From JADCCX01 sp031373545 (GTDB taxonomy: Bacteria > Pseudomonadota > Alphaproteobacteria > Rhizobiales > Beijerinckiaceae): 52,078 nucleotides of DNA. The notes below the pieces were generated by a model. It saw only the letters and a list, made by a program, of their open reading frames with translations, did no database searches and was not told where the DNA came from. This document shows, in pieces, positions 23,401-32,297 of this stretch; the stretch's first letter is position 1; every line of letters begins with the position of its first letter. Position numbers and translations under genes: made by a program. The stretch spans positions 1-52,078 of the forward strand of contig JANMMT010000213.1 of the NCBI GenBank assembly GCA_031373545.1, written 5' to 3'.

Positions 23401-25158
23401 GTCATGCAGCCAGACAGGTTCAGGCACATCCAGGGATGTGTTCGCGATGCGGTAGGTGCGCTCGTTGATCACCTTGAAGCCTAGACCCTCCAGCAGCGGG
23501 ACACGCTCGGACAGCGAGACCGGTTCGGCGAATGAATAGATCTTGAGATTGGCGCGGTCGGCGTCTTCGTTGCGGCGGCGGTAAAGATTGACGAGGCGCT
23601 GACGCTCCGCGCTCAGGCGATCGATCGTAGCCATGTCGGCGATTGCCTGCTCGACGCTGAAGGCCTCGCGGTAGGCGGCTCCGAAACCATCGCTGTAGCG
23701 CTCAATCAGGCGCTCGTTCGCCGCCGAACCCATGCCGGCCTCCCGCAGCGCATCGGCCCATGTGCGCACGATGTCGGCAATGCCGGCCTCAAGGGCCGCG
23801 CGGTCGACACTTGGCGTGGTGCCTTCATCCCGGCCGATGATGAAATGGGTGCGGGCCAGCGGCCCCTCGGGATAAGCAGGATAGGCGGCGGATAGCCGTC
23901 CCTGATACGCCTCCGCCAGCCACAGGCCAATGCGGCGGCGCACACCGCTGTCATAGCGATCCTTGGGCACGTAGACGATGACCGACACGAACCTGTCAAA
24001 GCGGTCCACGCGGGCCAGTGCCCGGATACGGGGCCGGTCGTTCAAGGCCATGATGTCGAGGGCAAAGTCTTCGAGCTGCTCAGGGGAGATCTGAAACAGC
24101 TCATCGCGCGGGTAGCTTTCCAGCACATTCCCCAAGGCACGGGCGGAATAGCTGTCGACCGGAAAGCCGGCTTGCGCAAACACATACTCGGCCTTGCGGC
24201 GGATGTAGGGAATGGTGCTGACAGGATCGTTGTAGGCCGTCGCGGTGAACAGGCCGACCACGCGCAGCTCGCCGGTGACCAGGCCGCCTGCCCCAAACAG
24301 CTTGACGCCGATGTAATCCATGTGGACCCGCCGATGCACCAGCGATTTGACATTGGCCTTCGTGATGATGAGTGTTTGCGGCTCCTTGAGGAAGGCCAGA
24401 ATTTCAGGTGTCATTGCCAGCTCGCGCCGGCCTCTGCGCAGGACGTTGACGTCGGGATCGCGCAGGATACCCAGACCCGAACTGATGACGGCATCCGCTG
24501 TGGCGCCGTCGTCCGTCAGGCGGTATTCCCGCATACCCAGCAGCGTCATGTGGTTGTTGGCGGCCCAGTTGAGAAAGGCAATCGCCTCGGCCACCTCGGC
24601 GCGGGCATGGGGCGGTGGCGCATGGGTGTAATCCGCCGCAACCGCGCGCAATCTGGCCTGCATCGTCGGAAAGTCGTCGACCGCAAGCTGAACCTGCGCA
24701 AAGACGCGCTCCATGCCCTCTTTCAGGCTGGCCGTCTCGACCTGCGTCAGTTGCGGCAAGTGAATGTGGATCAGGCTTTCGCGCGGGCCGGTGCCGCCTG
24801 GATGGGCCAGAGCGGGAAGCCCTTCAAGCAGGCCTGCGGTGGTGCGGTGCACGTCGAAGATGGGATGTGCCACCAGGCGCGGGTTCAGGCCGCGTTCGCG
24901 CAGTTCCTCCAGCGTCGAATCCAGGAGAAACGGTCTGTCGCTGTTGATCGCCTCCAGCACGAAGGTTCCGGTGAGACCCAGCGCCGTGCCATCAAAGACT
25001 TCGACGCTGCCGCGGTCATCGCGAGCCATCGAAAGCCGTTTCAAGGCGCGGGCGGCCAGCGCTTCGCGGGCAGGGGACGAGACGGCAGCGAGGTCTTCCT
25101 GCGCAACTTGCCCAAACAGCCTCGAGACAAAGGTATCGTCCTGCAGCGCGCGTGTCAT
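20482..25158 (-). CDS. NAD-dependent glutamate dehydrogenase, large 180-kDa class
   Basis: This 1558-residue enzyme oxidatively deaminates glutamate to 2-oxoglutarate and ammonia with NAD. It has the three-part layout of the large bacterial class: a long N-terminal regulatory region with ACT-like folds (about 1-700), the catalytic core (about 730-1200) and a helical C-terminal region. In the core are GGLRWSDRPQDFRTEVLGLV, KNAVIVPVGAKGGFV (with the catalytic Lys region), WFGGIGTYIRA, and the NAD-binding VIGEGANLGTTQRGR. The length is close to that of the Pseudomonas and Streptomyces enzymes. The MFS gene follows with a 4-base overlap. The intergenic region before it (131 bp) is shared with a divergent AhpD-like gene. 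Confidence 0.97.
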   Translation of the reverse strand: MTRALQDDTFVSRLFGQVAQEDLAAVSSPAREALAARALKRLSMARDDRGSVEVFDGTALGLTGTFVLEAINSDRPFLLDSTLEELRERGLNPRLVAHPIFDVHRTTAGLLEGLPALAHPGGTGPRESLIHIHLPQLTQVETASLKEGMERVFAQVQLAVDDFPTMQARLRAVAADYTHAPPPHARAEVAEAIAFLNWAANNHMTLLGMREYRLTDDGATADAVISSGLGILRDPDVNVLRRGRRELAMTPEILAFLKEPQTLIITKANVKSLVHRRVHMDYIGVKLFGAGGLVTGELRVVGLFTATAYNDPVSTIPYIRRKAEYVFAQAGFPVDSYSARALGNVLESYPRDELFQISPEQLEDFALDIMALNDRPRIRALARVDRFDRFVSVIVYVPKDRYDSGVRRRIGLWLAEAYQGRLSAAYPAYPEGPLARTHFIIGRDEGTTPSVDRAALEAGIADIVRTWADALREAGMGSAANERLIERYSDGFGAAYREAFSVEQAIADMATIDRLSAERQRLVNLYRRRNEDADRANLKIYSFAEPVSLSERVPLLEGLGFKVINERTYRIANTSLDVPEPVWLHDMSLARAAGGAIDIEAVEPRIEAALMALFGGLAESDKLNTLVLEAGLGWREVAMLRTLSRYAQQIRAPYSQDYIAETMNRHAGVAAWLVALFEARFNPAIKNDTRGASEADAAAAIDQMLVAVQSLDEDRILRMMRNLLQAAVRSNFYQLGPDGRTRDIIAFKFEAAKVNNLPLPRPMFEIFMHSPRLEGVHMRFGKVARGGLRWSDRPQDFRTEVLGLVKAQQVKNAVIVPVGAKGGFVPKKLPPASDRAAWLAEGTEVYKLFITTLLSLTDNRVGEGVVPPALTVRHDADDAYLVVAADKGTATFSDTANAISENLGHWLGDAFASGGSVGYDHKKMGITARGAWEAVKRHFREMDIDIQTTPFTVAGVGDMSGDVFGNGMLLSEQIQLVAAFDHRDIFIDPMPDIAASFGERQRMFALPRSSWQDYDTKLISRGGGVFPRSAKSLAISPEMKALLDLPGDTATPQEVMNAILKARVDLMWFGGIGTYIRATSETDADAGDRANDPIRVTGQDLRCKVIGEGANLGTTQRGRIEAARAGVRLNTDAIDNSAGVNSSDVEVNIKIALARPVADGRLTQEARNTLLASMTDDVAKLVLRNNYLQSLSISLSQAEGVADMPHARRLMRTLESTGRLDRKVEYLPADEALDVLESEGKALTRPELSVLLAYAKLAFHDELLASDVPDDPYFAVELRRYFPDGVRLGFPDAVDGHRLRREIIATGLANAVINRGGHGVVVRLAEETGRPVTDVARAYALTRDAFGVLEINTAIDALDAGLAGAAQLGLYSQVRQFTLDRMLWFMRHVDFTPGLSHLVQRFAEGATFAPLGPLMPVQDAIPPELARRMAQLTALAAVPDAVLVAEAAGIDVGSAMGIVSALATELDMERLRSLAARITPFNAFERLAIQRATEGMATTLRRLAAEVATSGADTAAWSSTRQSELVRIRRTVNEWISGPPTLAKLSLAAGALAELLRT

Positions 25159-25289
25159 CCACGTATCCCCGTACCCCGATGCGGACTCTCTAGCAGGAGC
25201 TGCACAGCCAACCCAATCGGAAAATCACAGACATTTTGCGACAATGATGCAGTTCGGCGATACTCAAAGTCTCTAAACAAGGAAATCAC

Positions 25290-25895
25290 ATGAATTCTTC
25301 CTTACAGATGCCCGTTGCGCTCGATCTTTCGCCTGCGCCTCTTTCTCCCGCGATGGAGGCCTACTTCGCCAAATGTCGCGAGAAGATCGGGTTCGTGCCC
25401 AATGTGCTCCTCGCCTATGCCCATGATCCGGCGAAGCTTGAGGTGTTTGCCGCGCTCTACAACGATCTGATGCTGGCGCCGTCCGGATTGAGCAAGCTCG
25501 AGAGAGAGATGATCGCTGTGGTCGTTTCGGCGGAGAATCGCTGCTTCTACTGTCTTGTGGCGCATGGTGCGGCCGTGCGGCAGATGTCGGACCGGCCGGA
25601 GCTTGGCGAAATGCTGGTGATGAATTACCGCGCGGCCGACCTTTCGCCGCGGGAGCGCGCGATGCTCGATTTTACGGTCCTGCTGACGAATGGCCCCTCT
25701 GCCATCGAAGAGGCGGACCGCGCTGCATTGCGCGATGTGGGCTTCGCCGAGAAGGACATCTGGGATATCGCAGCCGTCGCGAGCTTCTTCAACATGTCGA
25801 ACCGGATGGCATCCGCGACCGATATGCGTCCCAATGGGGAGTATCACGCCATGGCGCGGTCGGTCAGCGCCGCGTCCGGCCCTGCTCCGCGATGA
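25290..25895 (+). CDS. Peroxidase-related AhpD-like protein (carboxymuconolactone decarboxylase fold)
   Basis: This 201-residue all-helical protein belongs to the AhpD-like superfamily. The redox motif CFYCLVAHG (Cys-x2-Cys with a downstream His) near residue 87-95 is the active-site signature of alkylhydroperoxidases. The segment SKLEREMIAVVVSAEN precedes it, as in peroxidase-related enzymes. It probably reduces peroxides with an unknown electron donor; this is family-based inference. AAGGAA lies 6 bases before the ATG. Its last 32 bases overlap the end of the convergent transporter gene. Confidence 0.85.
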   Translation: MNSSLQMPVALDLSPAPLSPAMEAYFAKCREKIGFVPNVLLAYAHDPAKLEVFAALYNDLMLAPSGLSKLEREMIAVVVSAENRCFYCLVAHGAAVRQMSDRPELGEMLVMNYRAADLSPRERAMLDFTVLLTNGPSAIEEADRAALRDVGFAEKDIWDIAAVASFFNMSNRMASATDMRPNGEYHAMARSVSAASGPAPR

Positions 25896-26775
25896 AGATG
25901 CCGCCCAGCACAAGGGCGAGGCCGACGGCATGGTGCCAGCCGAATCGCTCCCCCAGTACGATCACGGCGAAAATCGCGCCCATGACCGGCACGAGGTTGA
26001 TGAACAGACCCGCGCGGACGGGACCGATGAGCTGGACTCCGCGCATGAACATCAACTGCGCCAGCAATGAGGGGCCGAAAGCGATGAAGGTGATGAGCAG
26101 CCAGCCGTTGAATGTCGGCCAGAGCCAGTGGCCGGTGGTGTACTCGCCGATGGCGAGGGGAATGGAGGTCACCGTTGCGGCGCCTGCCATCGCGGCGAAG
26201 AATCCGAGCCCGCTGACGGCCGGTCGCTTGCGCAGCCCGACCGTGTAGGCCGCATAGAACAGCGAGGCGATGAGGATGAGGATATCGCCGAAATTGATGG
26301 TGAATTTGGCCAACGTGGCCAGATCGCCGCCACTTGCCACCGCCGCGACACCCAGCAACGTGATGATCGCCCCTGTCCACTGGATGGCGCTGGCGCGCTC
26401 GCGCAGCACCAGGGCCCCCACGATGATGACGATGACCGGCATCGAGCCTTGCAGGATGGCGATGTTGATGGCGGTGGTGTGGTGTCCCGCCGCATAAAAC
26501 AGGGCGTTGAAGCCTGTATAGCCGAAAGCCCCCATCAGAAAGCAGTAGGTCATGTGCCGCTTGAGCACTGGCCAATCTGCGGCAAGCGCCTCACGCGCGA
26601 TCAGAATCAGCGCCAGACAGGCCAGGAGCCAGCGCAACAGCACCAGAAGCATCGGCGAAACTTCGCCAACCGCCAACCGCGCCGCGACCGCATTGCCCGA
26701 CCACAGCATCGTGGTGAGCAGCAACAGCAGATAAGCGTTGCCGATGAGAAAGGCGTAGGCGCGGCGCAGGGGCAA
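25864..26775 (-). CDS. DMT-superfamily EamA transporter
   Basis: This 303-residue inner-membrane protein has 10 predicted helices in two EamA repeats of 5. The first repeat opens with LLLLLTTMLWSGNAVAARLA and the second near residue 155 with the LILIASLFYAAYTVGLRK segment. Such carriers usually export amino acids or other metabolites; the substrate is unknown. The C terminus overlaps the AhpD-like gene by 32 bp in opposite orientation. About 155 bp of unremarkable sequence separate its start from the divergent YihY gene. Confidence 0.88.
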   Translation of the reverse strand: MPLRRAYAFLIGNAYLLLLLTTMLWSGNAVAARLAVGEVSPMLLVLLRWLLACLALILIAREALAADWPVLKRHMTYCFLMGAFGYTGFNALFYAAGHHTTAINIAILQGSMPVIVIIVGALVLRERASAIQWTGAIITLLGVAAVASGGDLATLAKFTINFGDILILIASLFYAAYTVGLRKRPAVSGLGFFAAMAGAATVTSIPLAIGEYTTGHWLWPTFNGWLLITFIAFGPSLLAQLMFMRGVQLIGPVRAGLFINLVPVMGAIFAVIVLGERFGWHHAVGLALVLGGIFIAEQGRTRR

Positions 26776-26930
26776 TGGGTCGGGTCCAATGCGCCGCCAT
26801 GGGAGGCGACGCCGATGCGCCTACATGCAACAAGGTGGCGTGGTTGCAAAGTGACTCCATTGGATAAGGCCGCAACCTCACGAAAGAGTCGGCATTTGCA
26901 TGCCTGCCCGCCGATGATTATGTCGAGCCG

Positions 26931-27782
26931 ATGACGTCCAATGCGCTCCAACACACCGGCCGCGTGCTTTACAGGGTCTATGACGGCTTCTACCGCCACG
27001 ATGGCTGGGCGCTGGCCAGTCACATCGCCTTGTCGGTGCTGCTTGCGCTGTTTCCGTTCCTGATCTTCCTGACGGCCATGGGCTCGTTCTTCGGCACCAT
27101 CGAGATGGCCGATGCCATCGTGCGCATCCTGATCGAGGCCCTGCCCGAGGCGGTGGCGACGCCCATCGCGGCGGAGGTGCGCAATGTTCTGACCGGTCAA
27201 CGTCGTGATCTGCTGACGATCGGCGCGGCGCTTGCGGTGTGGTTTTCCTCATCGGGCGTCGAGAGCGTGCGCGTGGGCCTTAACCGCGCTTACGGAGTCG
27301 AGGATCTGCGCACATGGATGATCACGCGCCTGCAATCGATCGTGTTCGTGCTGATCGGTGCGATCACGCTGCTGGCGCTTGGATTCCTCGTGGTTCTGGC
27401 ACCGCCAGCCATCGCGGCGACGGCGGTGTGGTTTCCCGAGCTTGCCGCCTACATCGGGCGCTACGATCTCATCCGCTACGGTGCTACGACAGCCATTTTG
27501 CTCGGCGGGTTGGTGTCCGTGCATCTGTGGCTGCCCGCAGGTGCCCGGCCGTTGCAGGTCGTTTTGCCCGGCATCGGCCTCACGCTGGTGGCGTGGCTCG
27601 CGGCGGGGGTGATGTTTGGGGCTTACCTCGCACGCTTCTCGACCTATGCCTCGACCTATGCGGGGTTCGCCGCACCGATGATGGCGCTGGTGTTTTTGTA
27701 TTTCCTTGCCGTCATCTTCATCGTCGGCGGGGAGTTGAACGCGGCCATCGCGGCTGAAAGCCAGAAACACGACATGACCTGA
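26931..27782 (+). CDS. YihY/BrkB-family inner membrane protein
   Basis: This 283-residue protein has about six predicted membrane helices. It starts LYRVYDGFYRHDGWALASHIALSVLLALFPFLIF, the family's conserved N-terminal region in which the first helix follows an amphipathic segment. The conserved GVESVRVGLNRAYGVEDLR loop lies near residue 107-125, and FLYFLAVIFIVGGELNAAI is the usual C-terminal helix. The family was once called ribonuclease BN by error; true function is unknown. It lies before ppa on the same strand. Confidence 0.87.
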   Translation: MTSNALQHTGRVLYRVYDGFYRHDGWALASHIALSVLLALFPFLIFLTAMGSFFGTIEMADAIVRILIEALPEAVATPIAAEVRNVLTGQRRDLLTIGAALAVWFSSSGVESVRVGLNRAYGVEDLRTWMITRLQSIVFVLIGAITLLALGFLVVLAPPAIAATAVWFPELAAYIGRYDLIRYGATTAILLGGLVSVHLWLPAGARPLQVVLPGIGLTLVAWLAAGVMFGAYLARFSTYASTYAGFAAPMMALVFLYFLAVIFIVGGELNAAIAAESQKHDMT

Positions 27783-27867
27783 TCGGCACCCGGAGCGCCC
27801 CCGCATTTTGGCGGATTGAGCAAATGCGCGGCTGCGCTTAAGACAGACCCATCACCGGAGACTTTGC

Positions 27868-28401
27868 ATGCGCCTTGATGCCATTCCCATTGGCCAGAAT
27901 CCACCCGAAGACGTCAACGTGATCATCGAGGTGCAGATTGGCGGCGAGCCGGTGAAGTACGAGATGGACAAGGCCTCGGGCACGCTTTTCGTTGATCGGT
28001 TCCTGTACACGCCCATGCGCTATCCGGGGAATTATGGCTTCGTTCCACACACCCTGTCGGATGACGGCGATCCCATCGACGTGCTGGTGGCCAACACGCG
28101 GCCCATCGTGCCCGGCGCGGTGATCAATGTGCGGCCCATCGGCGTGCTCAAGATGGAAGACGATGGAGGCGGGGACGAAAAGATCATCGCAGTGCCATCT
28201 GACAAGCTGACCAAGCGCTATGCCAATGTCAGGAATTACACCGATCTGCCGGACATCACGTGGCGGCAGATCGAGCATTTCTTCCTGCATTACAAGGATC
28301 TTGAGCCTGGCAAGTGGGTCAAGCTGATGGGTTGGGGGGATGCGGCCGAGGCGCAGAAACTGATCATCGAGGCCATCGAGCGCGCGAAGAAGGCCGGCTG
28401 A
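27868..28401 (+). CDS. ppa: Inorganic pyrophosphatase (family I)
   Basis: The enzyme hydrolyses pyrophosphate to phosphate and so pulls biosynthetic reactions forward. This 177-residue cytosolic form shows the family I active site: VKYEMDKASG with the conserved Lys, RYPGNYGFVPHT, DGDPIDVLV with the metal-binding Asp cluster, and the downstream DLPDITWRQI segment. GGAG precedes the ATG by 7 bases. The stop codon touches the stop of the convergent CobW-like gene, forming TGATCA at 28399-28404. Confidence 0.96.
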   Translation: MRLDAIPIGQNPPEDVNVIIEVQIGGEPVKYEMDKASGTLFVDRFLYTPMRYPGNYGFVPHTLSDDGDPIDVLVANTRPIVPGAVINVRPIGVLKMEDDGGGDEKIIAVPSDKLTKRYANVRNYTDLPDITWRQIEHFFLHYKDLEPGKWVKLMGWGDAAEAQKLIIEAIERAKKAG

Positions 28402-29547
28402 TCAGGCCTTCAGGAAAGCATCCCAGAGTGCTTCCACAAATGAGGGTTCGAGGTCCTGCGTGATGAAGACCATGCGTGTGCGCCGGTCTGCATCCGGCCA
28501 GCGCTCAAGAATGTGCGGCGGGTGGAACACGTGTTGCACGCCGTGGATGATGACTGGGTTTTCAGGCCGTTCCGCAATCTTGACGATGGCTTTCAGGCGC
28601 AGGAGCCTGGGACCATGGGCGGCGCGCAGCAGCTCCTGAAACAGCGCGAAGCTTTCCGCAGCGATGGGCTGCTCCGTCGAGAAGGCATGGGCGCGGATGC
28701 GCGCGCTGTGACGCGATACATCCTGCACATCCTGACCGCGCTGCGCAGCTGACGCGCCGCGATTCTTGCCGTCCGATGCGGTTTTGCCCTCCAGATGGAT
28801 CGTGCCATCGGCATGGCGATGCGCGTTGGTGCCCATGCTGGCGAGCACGGCTTCATCTGCCAGCCAGTGGCTGACATCGGGTGGCTTGTCATCGAGACTG
28901 TAGACGCCCGATTGCAAAACATGGGCCGCCTCTACATCCGCGACATCCAGCACCCGCGCGGCCGGGTTGAGGCGCTGCAGGGCGCTGCGCAGGTCGTCCG
29001 CGGCTTTTGGTGTCGCCAGATCGGTTTTTGTCACCACCAGTTGATCCGCGACGGCAACCTGCTTGAGCGCTTCGGGATGGGCGTTGATGCTGGCGCTGCC
29101 GTTTACGGCATCCACCAGCGTGATCACGTTGGCGAGTGCATAACGCAGACTGAGATAGGGGTGCGCCATGATGGTCTGCAGGACAGGGGCAGGGTCCGCG
29201 AGCCCGGTTGTCTCGATCACGACGCGCTGGAATGGCGCAATGCGGCCATTGTCACGCTGGCGCAGCAAGCCCTCAAGCGTGGTGACGAGATCCCCCCGAA
29301 TGGTGCAGCAGAGGCAGCCTGATTGCAGCAGCACGATGCCATCTCCGGCATTGTCGATAAACAGGTGATCCAGCCCGATTGTCCCGAACTCATTGATGAT
29401 CACCACCGTGTCTGCCAGCGCCGGGTCTTGCAGCAAACGATTGAGCAAGGTTGTCTTGCCCGCACCCAGAAAGCCGGTGATCACGGTCAAGGGGATTGGC
29501 GGAAGAGGGCCCGGAGGCATCTGTGCAGCGCGCGCTGGTTCAGTCAC
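28402..29547 (-). CDS. CobW/COG0523-family GTP-binding metallochaperone
   Basis: This 381-residue G3E GTPase has Walker A GFLGAGKT at about residues 25-32, the Zn/Co-binding motif GCLCC near residue 78 and the G4 VTKTDL. A C-terminal CobW_C domain follows (about 270-375, LLRLKAIVKIAERPENPVIIHGVQHVFHPP). Members deliver zinc or cobalt to client proteins or assist cobalamin synthesis; the client is unknown here. A His- and Asp-containing stretch (MGTNAHRHADGTIH) before the C domain could be an additional metal site. The GTG start at 29547 overlaps the end of the carboxypeptidase gene by 8 bases; the latter is a possible but unproven partner. Confidence 0.9.
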   Translation of the reverse strand: MTEPARAAQMPPGPLPPIPLTVITGFLGAGKTTLLNRLLQDPALADTVVIINEFGTIGLDHLFIDNAGDGIVLLQSGCLCCTIRGDLVTTLEGLLRQRDNGRIAPFQRVVIETTGLADPAPVLQTIMAHPYLSLRYALANVITLVDAVNGSASINAHPEALKQVAVADQLVVTKTDLATPKAADDLRSALQRLNPAARVLDVADVEAAHVLQSGVYSLDDKPPDVSHWLADEAVLASMGTNAHRHADGTIHLEGKTASDGKNRGASAAQRGQDVQDVSRHSARIRAHAFSTEQPIAAESFALFQELLRAAHGPRLLRLKAIVKIAERPENPVIIHGVQHVFHPPHILERWPDADRRTRMVFITQDLEPSFVEALWDAFLKA

Positions 29548-31174
29548 GCAGCTTCGGTGCGGTCGCCTTGGGCGTTTCCTTGGCAGCTGACCCCTGCTTG
29601 ACTTGCCCCTGCTTGGCCTGCTGGGACTTGGCCTGCTGCGCCGCCTTGGCCTGCTGGGACTTGGACTTGTCGGTTTTGGCCTTTTCGGCCTTTGCCTTGG
29701 TCGCTGCCTCGCGTTTGCGCTTGGCGTCCGATGTCGACACGGCCTTCGCGGGTTGCTGGGCAGGGTTCACCGCTGCCGTGCGTGCCCGAATGCCAGCCGC
29801 AGCGCCGGGGCGCGGGCCACCAGAAACGACACCATTCAACTGGAGCGGTGTTCCCGCTCCGCTCTCGTCATCCAGGGGGCGTGGGCGCGGGCCTGATCGG
29901 ATGGCGGCCTGTGCGGCAGGGCGCTCCATGCCGGGAACGGCCTCGCGGCTGGTGGCGGTCAGGGCTGCCACCGCTGCGGGAATGGTTCCGGGCACACTGG
30001 CCACCTCTGGCCTGCGGGCTCCCGGCCCCATGGCAAGCGCCGTGCTGCCGGGCGCGCGGCCCATGAAGACAGGGAGGGGCGCAGTCACCACACGAGGCCC
30101 GAGCAGGCCGCGCCCACCGGCGGGGCGCGTGCCATAAGCGCGTTGGGCGGGTTGCTGGCTCTGCATCGAGAAGAACGCCATCGGCGAGCCTCCCGCCATG
30201 CTGTCCCCGCTTTGGGTATCCGCCAGGATGGTGCCGCTGTAATCGGAATCATCCGACAGCACGACGCCGCGGCGCCGGTTCACGCAGATTTCCTGCCGCA
30301 TGTCGGGCGCAGATGTAAATCCGGATGCCGGCAGCGTATTCAGCGTCTGGCCGCCGCTGCCCCAGGTGCCGAACGCCTGATCGAGCAACTGCGCAGAGCG
30401 CAGCACGCGCTCGCCGCCCGAGCCCGCACCCAGCACGACGGAAATCAGCGTGCGCCCGCCCCGATTGGCGGTCGCGACCAGGTTGAAGCCGGAGGCACAG
30501 ACAAAACCTGTCTTAAGGCCGCTTGCGCCCGGATAGCGCCCGATCAGGCCGTTTGTGTTGTTCATGACCCGGTTGCCGAGTTGCACGGCGCTTATGCCCC
30601 AATACTCGTTGAATTCCGGATATTCCATCAGCATGGCACGCGCCAGGATCGCCAGATCGCGCGCCGATGTCTGGTGCCCGACCTCATGGAACCCGTGCGG
30701 ATTGGAAAAGCGCGTCTCGTTCATGCCGAGGCGGCGCGCTTCCGCGTTCATCATCTGCGCAAAGCCAGGCACCGATCCGCCGACCGCTTCGGCAATGACC
30801 ACCGCCAGATCGTTGGCGGAGCGCACCATCATGATCTTGAGCGCATTATCGAGCGTGATCTCCTGTCCCGGACGGATGCCGACCTTGCTCGGCTTCTGCC
30901 GCGCTGCATTGGCAGAGGCCACCAACGGTGTGTCGATGGTGAGCCGCCCCGCTTTGACGGCGCGCAAAGCCACGAAAGCCGTCATCATCTTGGTCGTGGA
31001 AGCCGGATGCCAGGGGCGCGTCGCCTCCTCGGAGACAAGCACTTCACCCGTCGCCGCATCGATGACAAGACCAGGCGCCGCCTCGGCAGATGCAATCAGC
31101 GCTGGCGTGGCCATCGGCCATCCGGCAAGCGCAGCAATCAGCAGAACAACGTTGGGAGTGGCACGTGCAGCCAA
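29540..31174 (-). CDS. Serine-type D-alanyl-D-alanine carboxypeptidase with long low-complexity C-terminal tail
   Basis: This 544-residue periplasmic penicillin-binding protein (peptidase family S11) trims the terminal D-Ala of peptidoglycan side chains. It has a signal peptide (cleavage after SAEA), the active-site Ser motif STTK (about residue 58), SAN (about 114) and KTG (about 218), so all three PBP motifs are present. After the catalytic region, from about residue 300, comes a Gly/Ala/Pro-rich region, ending in a Lys-Gln-Ala repeat tail (KSKSQQAKAAQQAKSQQAK). The tail is unusual and may bind cell wall or anionic polymers. The start is a TTG at 31174 with AGAGGA upstream. cobW-like follows with an 8-base overlap. 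Confidence 0.92.
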   Translation of the reverse strand: MAARATPNVVLLIAALAGWPMATPALIASAEAAPGLVIDAATGEVLVSEEATRPWHPASTTKMMTAFVALRAVKAGRLTIDTPLVASANAARQKPSKVGIRPGQEITLDNALKIMMVRSANDLAVVIAEAVGGSVPGFAQMMNAEARRLGMNETRFSNPHGFHEVGHQTSARDLAILARAMLMEYPEFNEYWGISAVQLGNRVMNNTNGLIGRYPGASGLKTGFVCASGFNLVATANRGGRTLISVVLGAGSGGERVLRSAQLLDQAFGTWGSGGQTLNTLPASGFTSAPDMRQEICVNRRRGVVLSDDSDYSGTILADTQSGDSMAGGSPMAFFSMQSQQPAQRAYGTRPAGGRGLLGPRVVTAPLPVFMGRAPGSTALAMGPGARRPEVASVPGTIPAAVAALTATSREAVPGMERPAAQAAIRSGPRPRPLDDESGAGTPLQLNGVVSGGPRPGAAAGIRARTAAVNPAQQPAKAVSTSDAKRKREAATKAKAEKAKTDKSKSQQAKAAQQAKSQQAKQGQVKQGSAAKETPKATAPKLRD

Positions 31175-31337
31175 GGGCTCATCCTCTTTCTGCCCGGCTC
31201 GTTCCGAAGCAGCAACTTATCCCTTCGTACATCCGCGCCACATCCATTGGAAGGGTCGAAGACTTCAGGTCTCTGGATTTGTGGGTGATCCTGTTCCAGT
31301 GTGGCCAAAACGTGGCGTGACCCCGAATCGAATTGCC

Positions 31338-32258
31338 GTGTCGCTTTTGTGGATTCCCTTCACTCTGCTTGCGGCTGCCGCGCAAACCGTGCGCAATGCC
31401 ACGCAGCGCAGCCTGACGGCCAGCATCGGCACGGTGGGTGCGACGCAGGTGCGGTTTCTCTTCGGCCTGCCCTTTGCGCTCGCGTTCCTGGCCATCGTTG
31501 CGCTTGTGGCGGGGCAGAGGCCGCCGCTGCCGGGGCTCGGGGCGCTTGCCTATACCTTGGGTGGTGCGCTGGCGCAGATTCTGGCTACCGCGCTCATGCT
31601 GCTGGCGATGAAGCAGAAGTCCTTCGCGGTCACGACAGCGACGATCAAGACCGAGCCGATCCTCACCGCCATCGTCGGGCTCGTCATTTTGGGGGATGTG
31701 CTCACGCCGCTGAAGGCAGGTTCCATCGTGGTGGCCACATCAGGTGTCATGTTGATGTCGGTGAAGCCCGAGACGATGAAATCCGCCGTGCATGAACTGC
31801 GCCCTTTGTGGCTGGGCATCGCAGCGGGCGGCTGCTTCGGCCTGTCCGCCGTGCTGTTTCGCGGGGCGATCCTGGAACTGCCCTCGGCTGGTTTCGTGTT
31901 GCGCGCCACCACCATTCTGGCTCTGGGGTTGGCGATCCAGACCGCGCTGCTGCTGGCCTATCTCGCGCTGTTCGACCGTGCGAGCCTCATGAAGAGCTTC
32001 GGCGTCTGGCGCACATCGCTCGGTGCCGGCTTTCTGGGGGCCTTTGCCTCGCAGTTCTGGTTTCTCGGTTTTGCGCTCACATCCGCCGCCAATGTCCGAA
32101 CCCTGGCGCTGGTGGAGGTGTTTTTCGCGCAGGTTGTTGCGCGCCAGCTGTTCGCACAGCGTGCGTCAGGCCGGGAGCTGCTGGGTATGGCGCTGATTGT
32201 TGTGGGCGTCGCGGGGGTGCTGATCGCCGCAACACAGACCACGCCGCATTTTGACTGA
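31338..32258 (+). CDS. DMT-superfamily EamA transporter
   Basis: This protein of about 306 residues has 10 predicted membrane helices in two EamA units. The opening SLLWIPFTLLAAAAQTVRNATQRSL and KTEPILTAIVGLVILGDVLTPLK are typical of one alphaproteobacterial subgroup. The substrate is unknown. I chose the GTG at 31338 by the usual N terminus; GTG codons at 31317 and 31299 are possible alternatives and none has a clear ribosome-binding site. The much longer open frame upstream is the shadow of the carboxypeptidase gene. Confidence 0.82.
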   Translation: MSLLWIPFTLLAAAAQTVRNATQRSLTASIGTVGATQVRFLFGLPFALAFLAIVALVAGQRPPLPGLGALAYTLGGALAQILATALMLLAMKQKSFAVTTATIKTEPILTAIVGLVILGDVLTPLKAGSIVVATSGVMLMSVKPETMKSAVHELRPLWLGIAAGGCFGLSAVLFRGAILELPSAGFVLRATTILALGLAIQTALLLAYLALFDRASLMKSFGVWRTSLGAGFLGAFASQFWFLGFALTSAANVRTLALVEVFFAQVVARQLFAQRASGRELLGMALIVVGVAGVLIAATQTTPHFD

Positions 32259-32297
32259 ATAATTAAAATCGCGAGAGCCTGATCGATAACATCAAGC

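Noticed and set aside
20461..23484. Plus-strand open frame of 1007 codons
   Set aside because: It lies fully antisense to the glutamate dehydrogenase gene; such long shadow frames are common in GC-rich DNA. Only the minus strand shows conserved motifs.
30555..31337. N-terminal extension of the second DMT transporter
   Set aside because: This part is antisense to the carboxypeptidase gene and has no membrane pattern. The transporter fold starts at about 31338.
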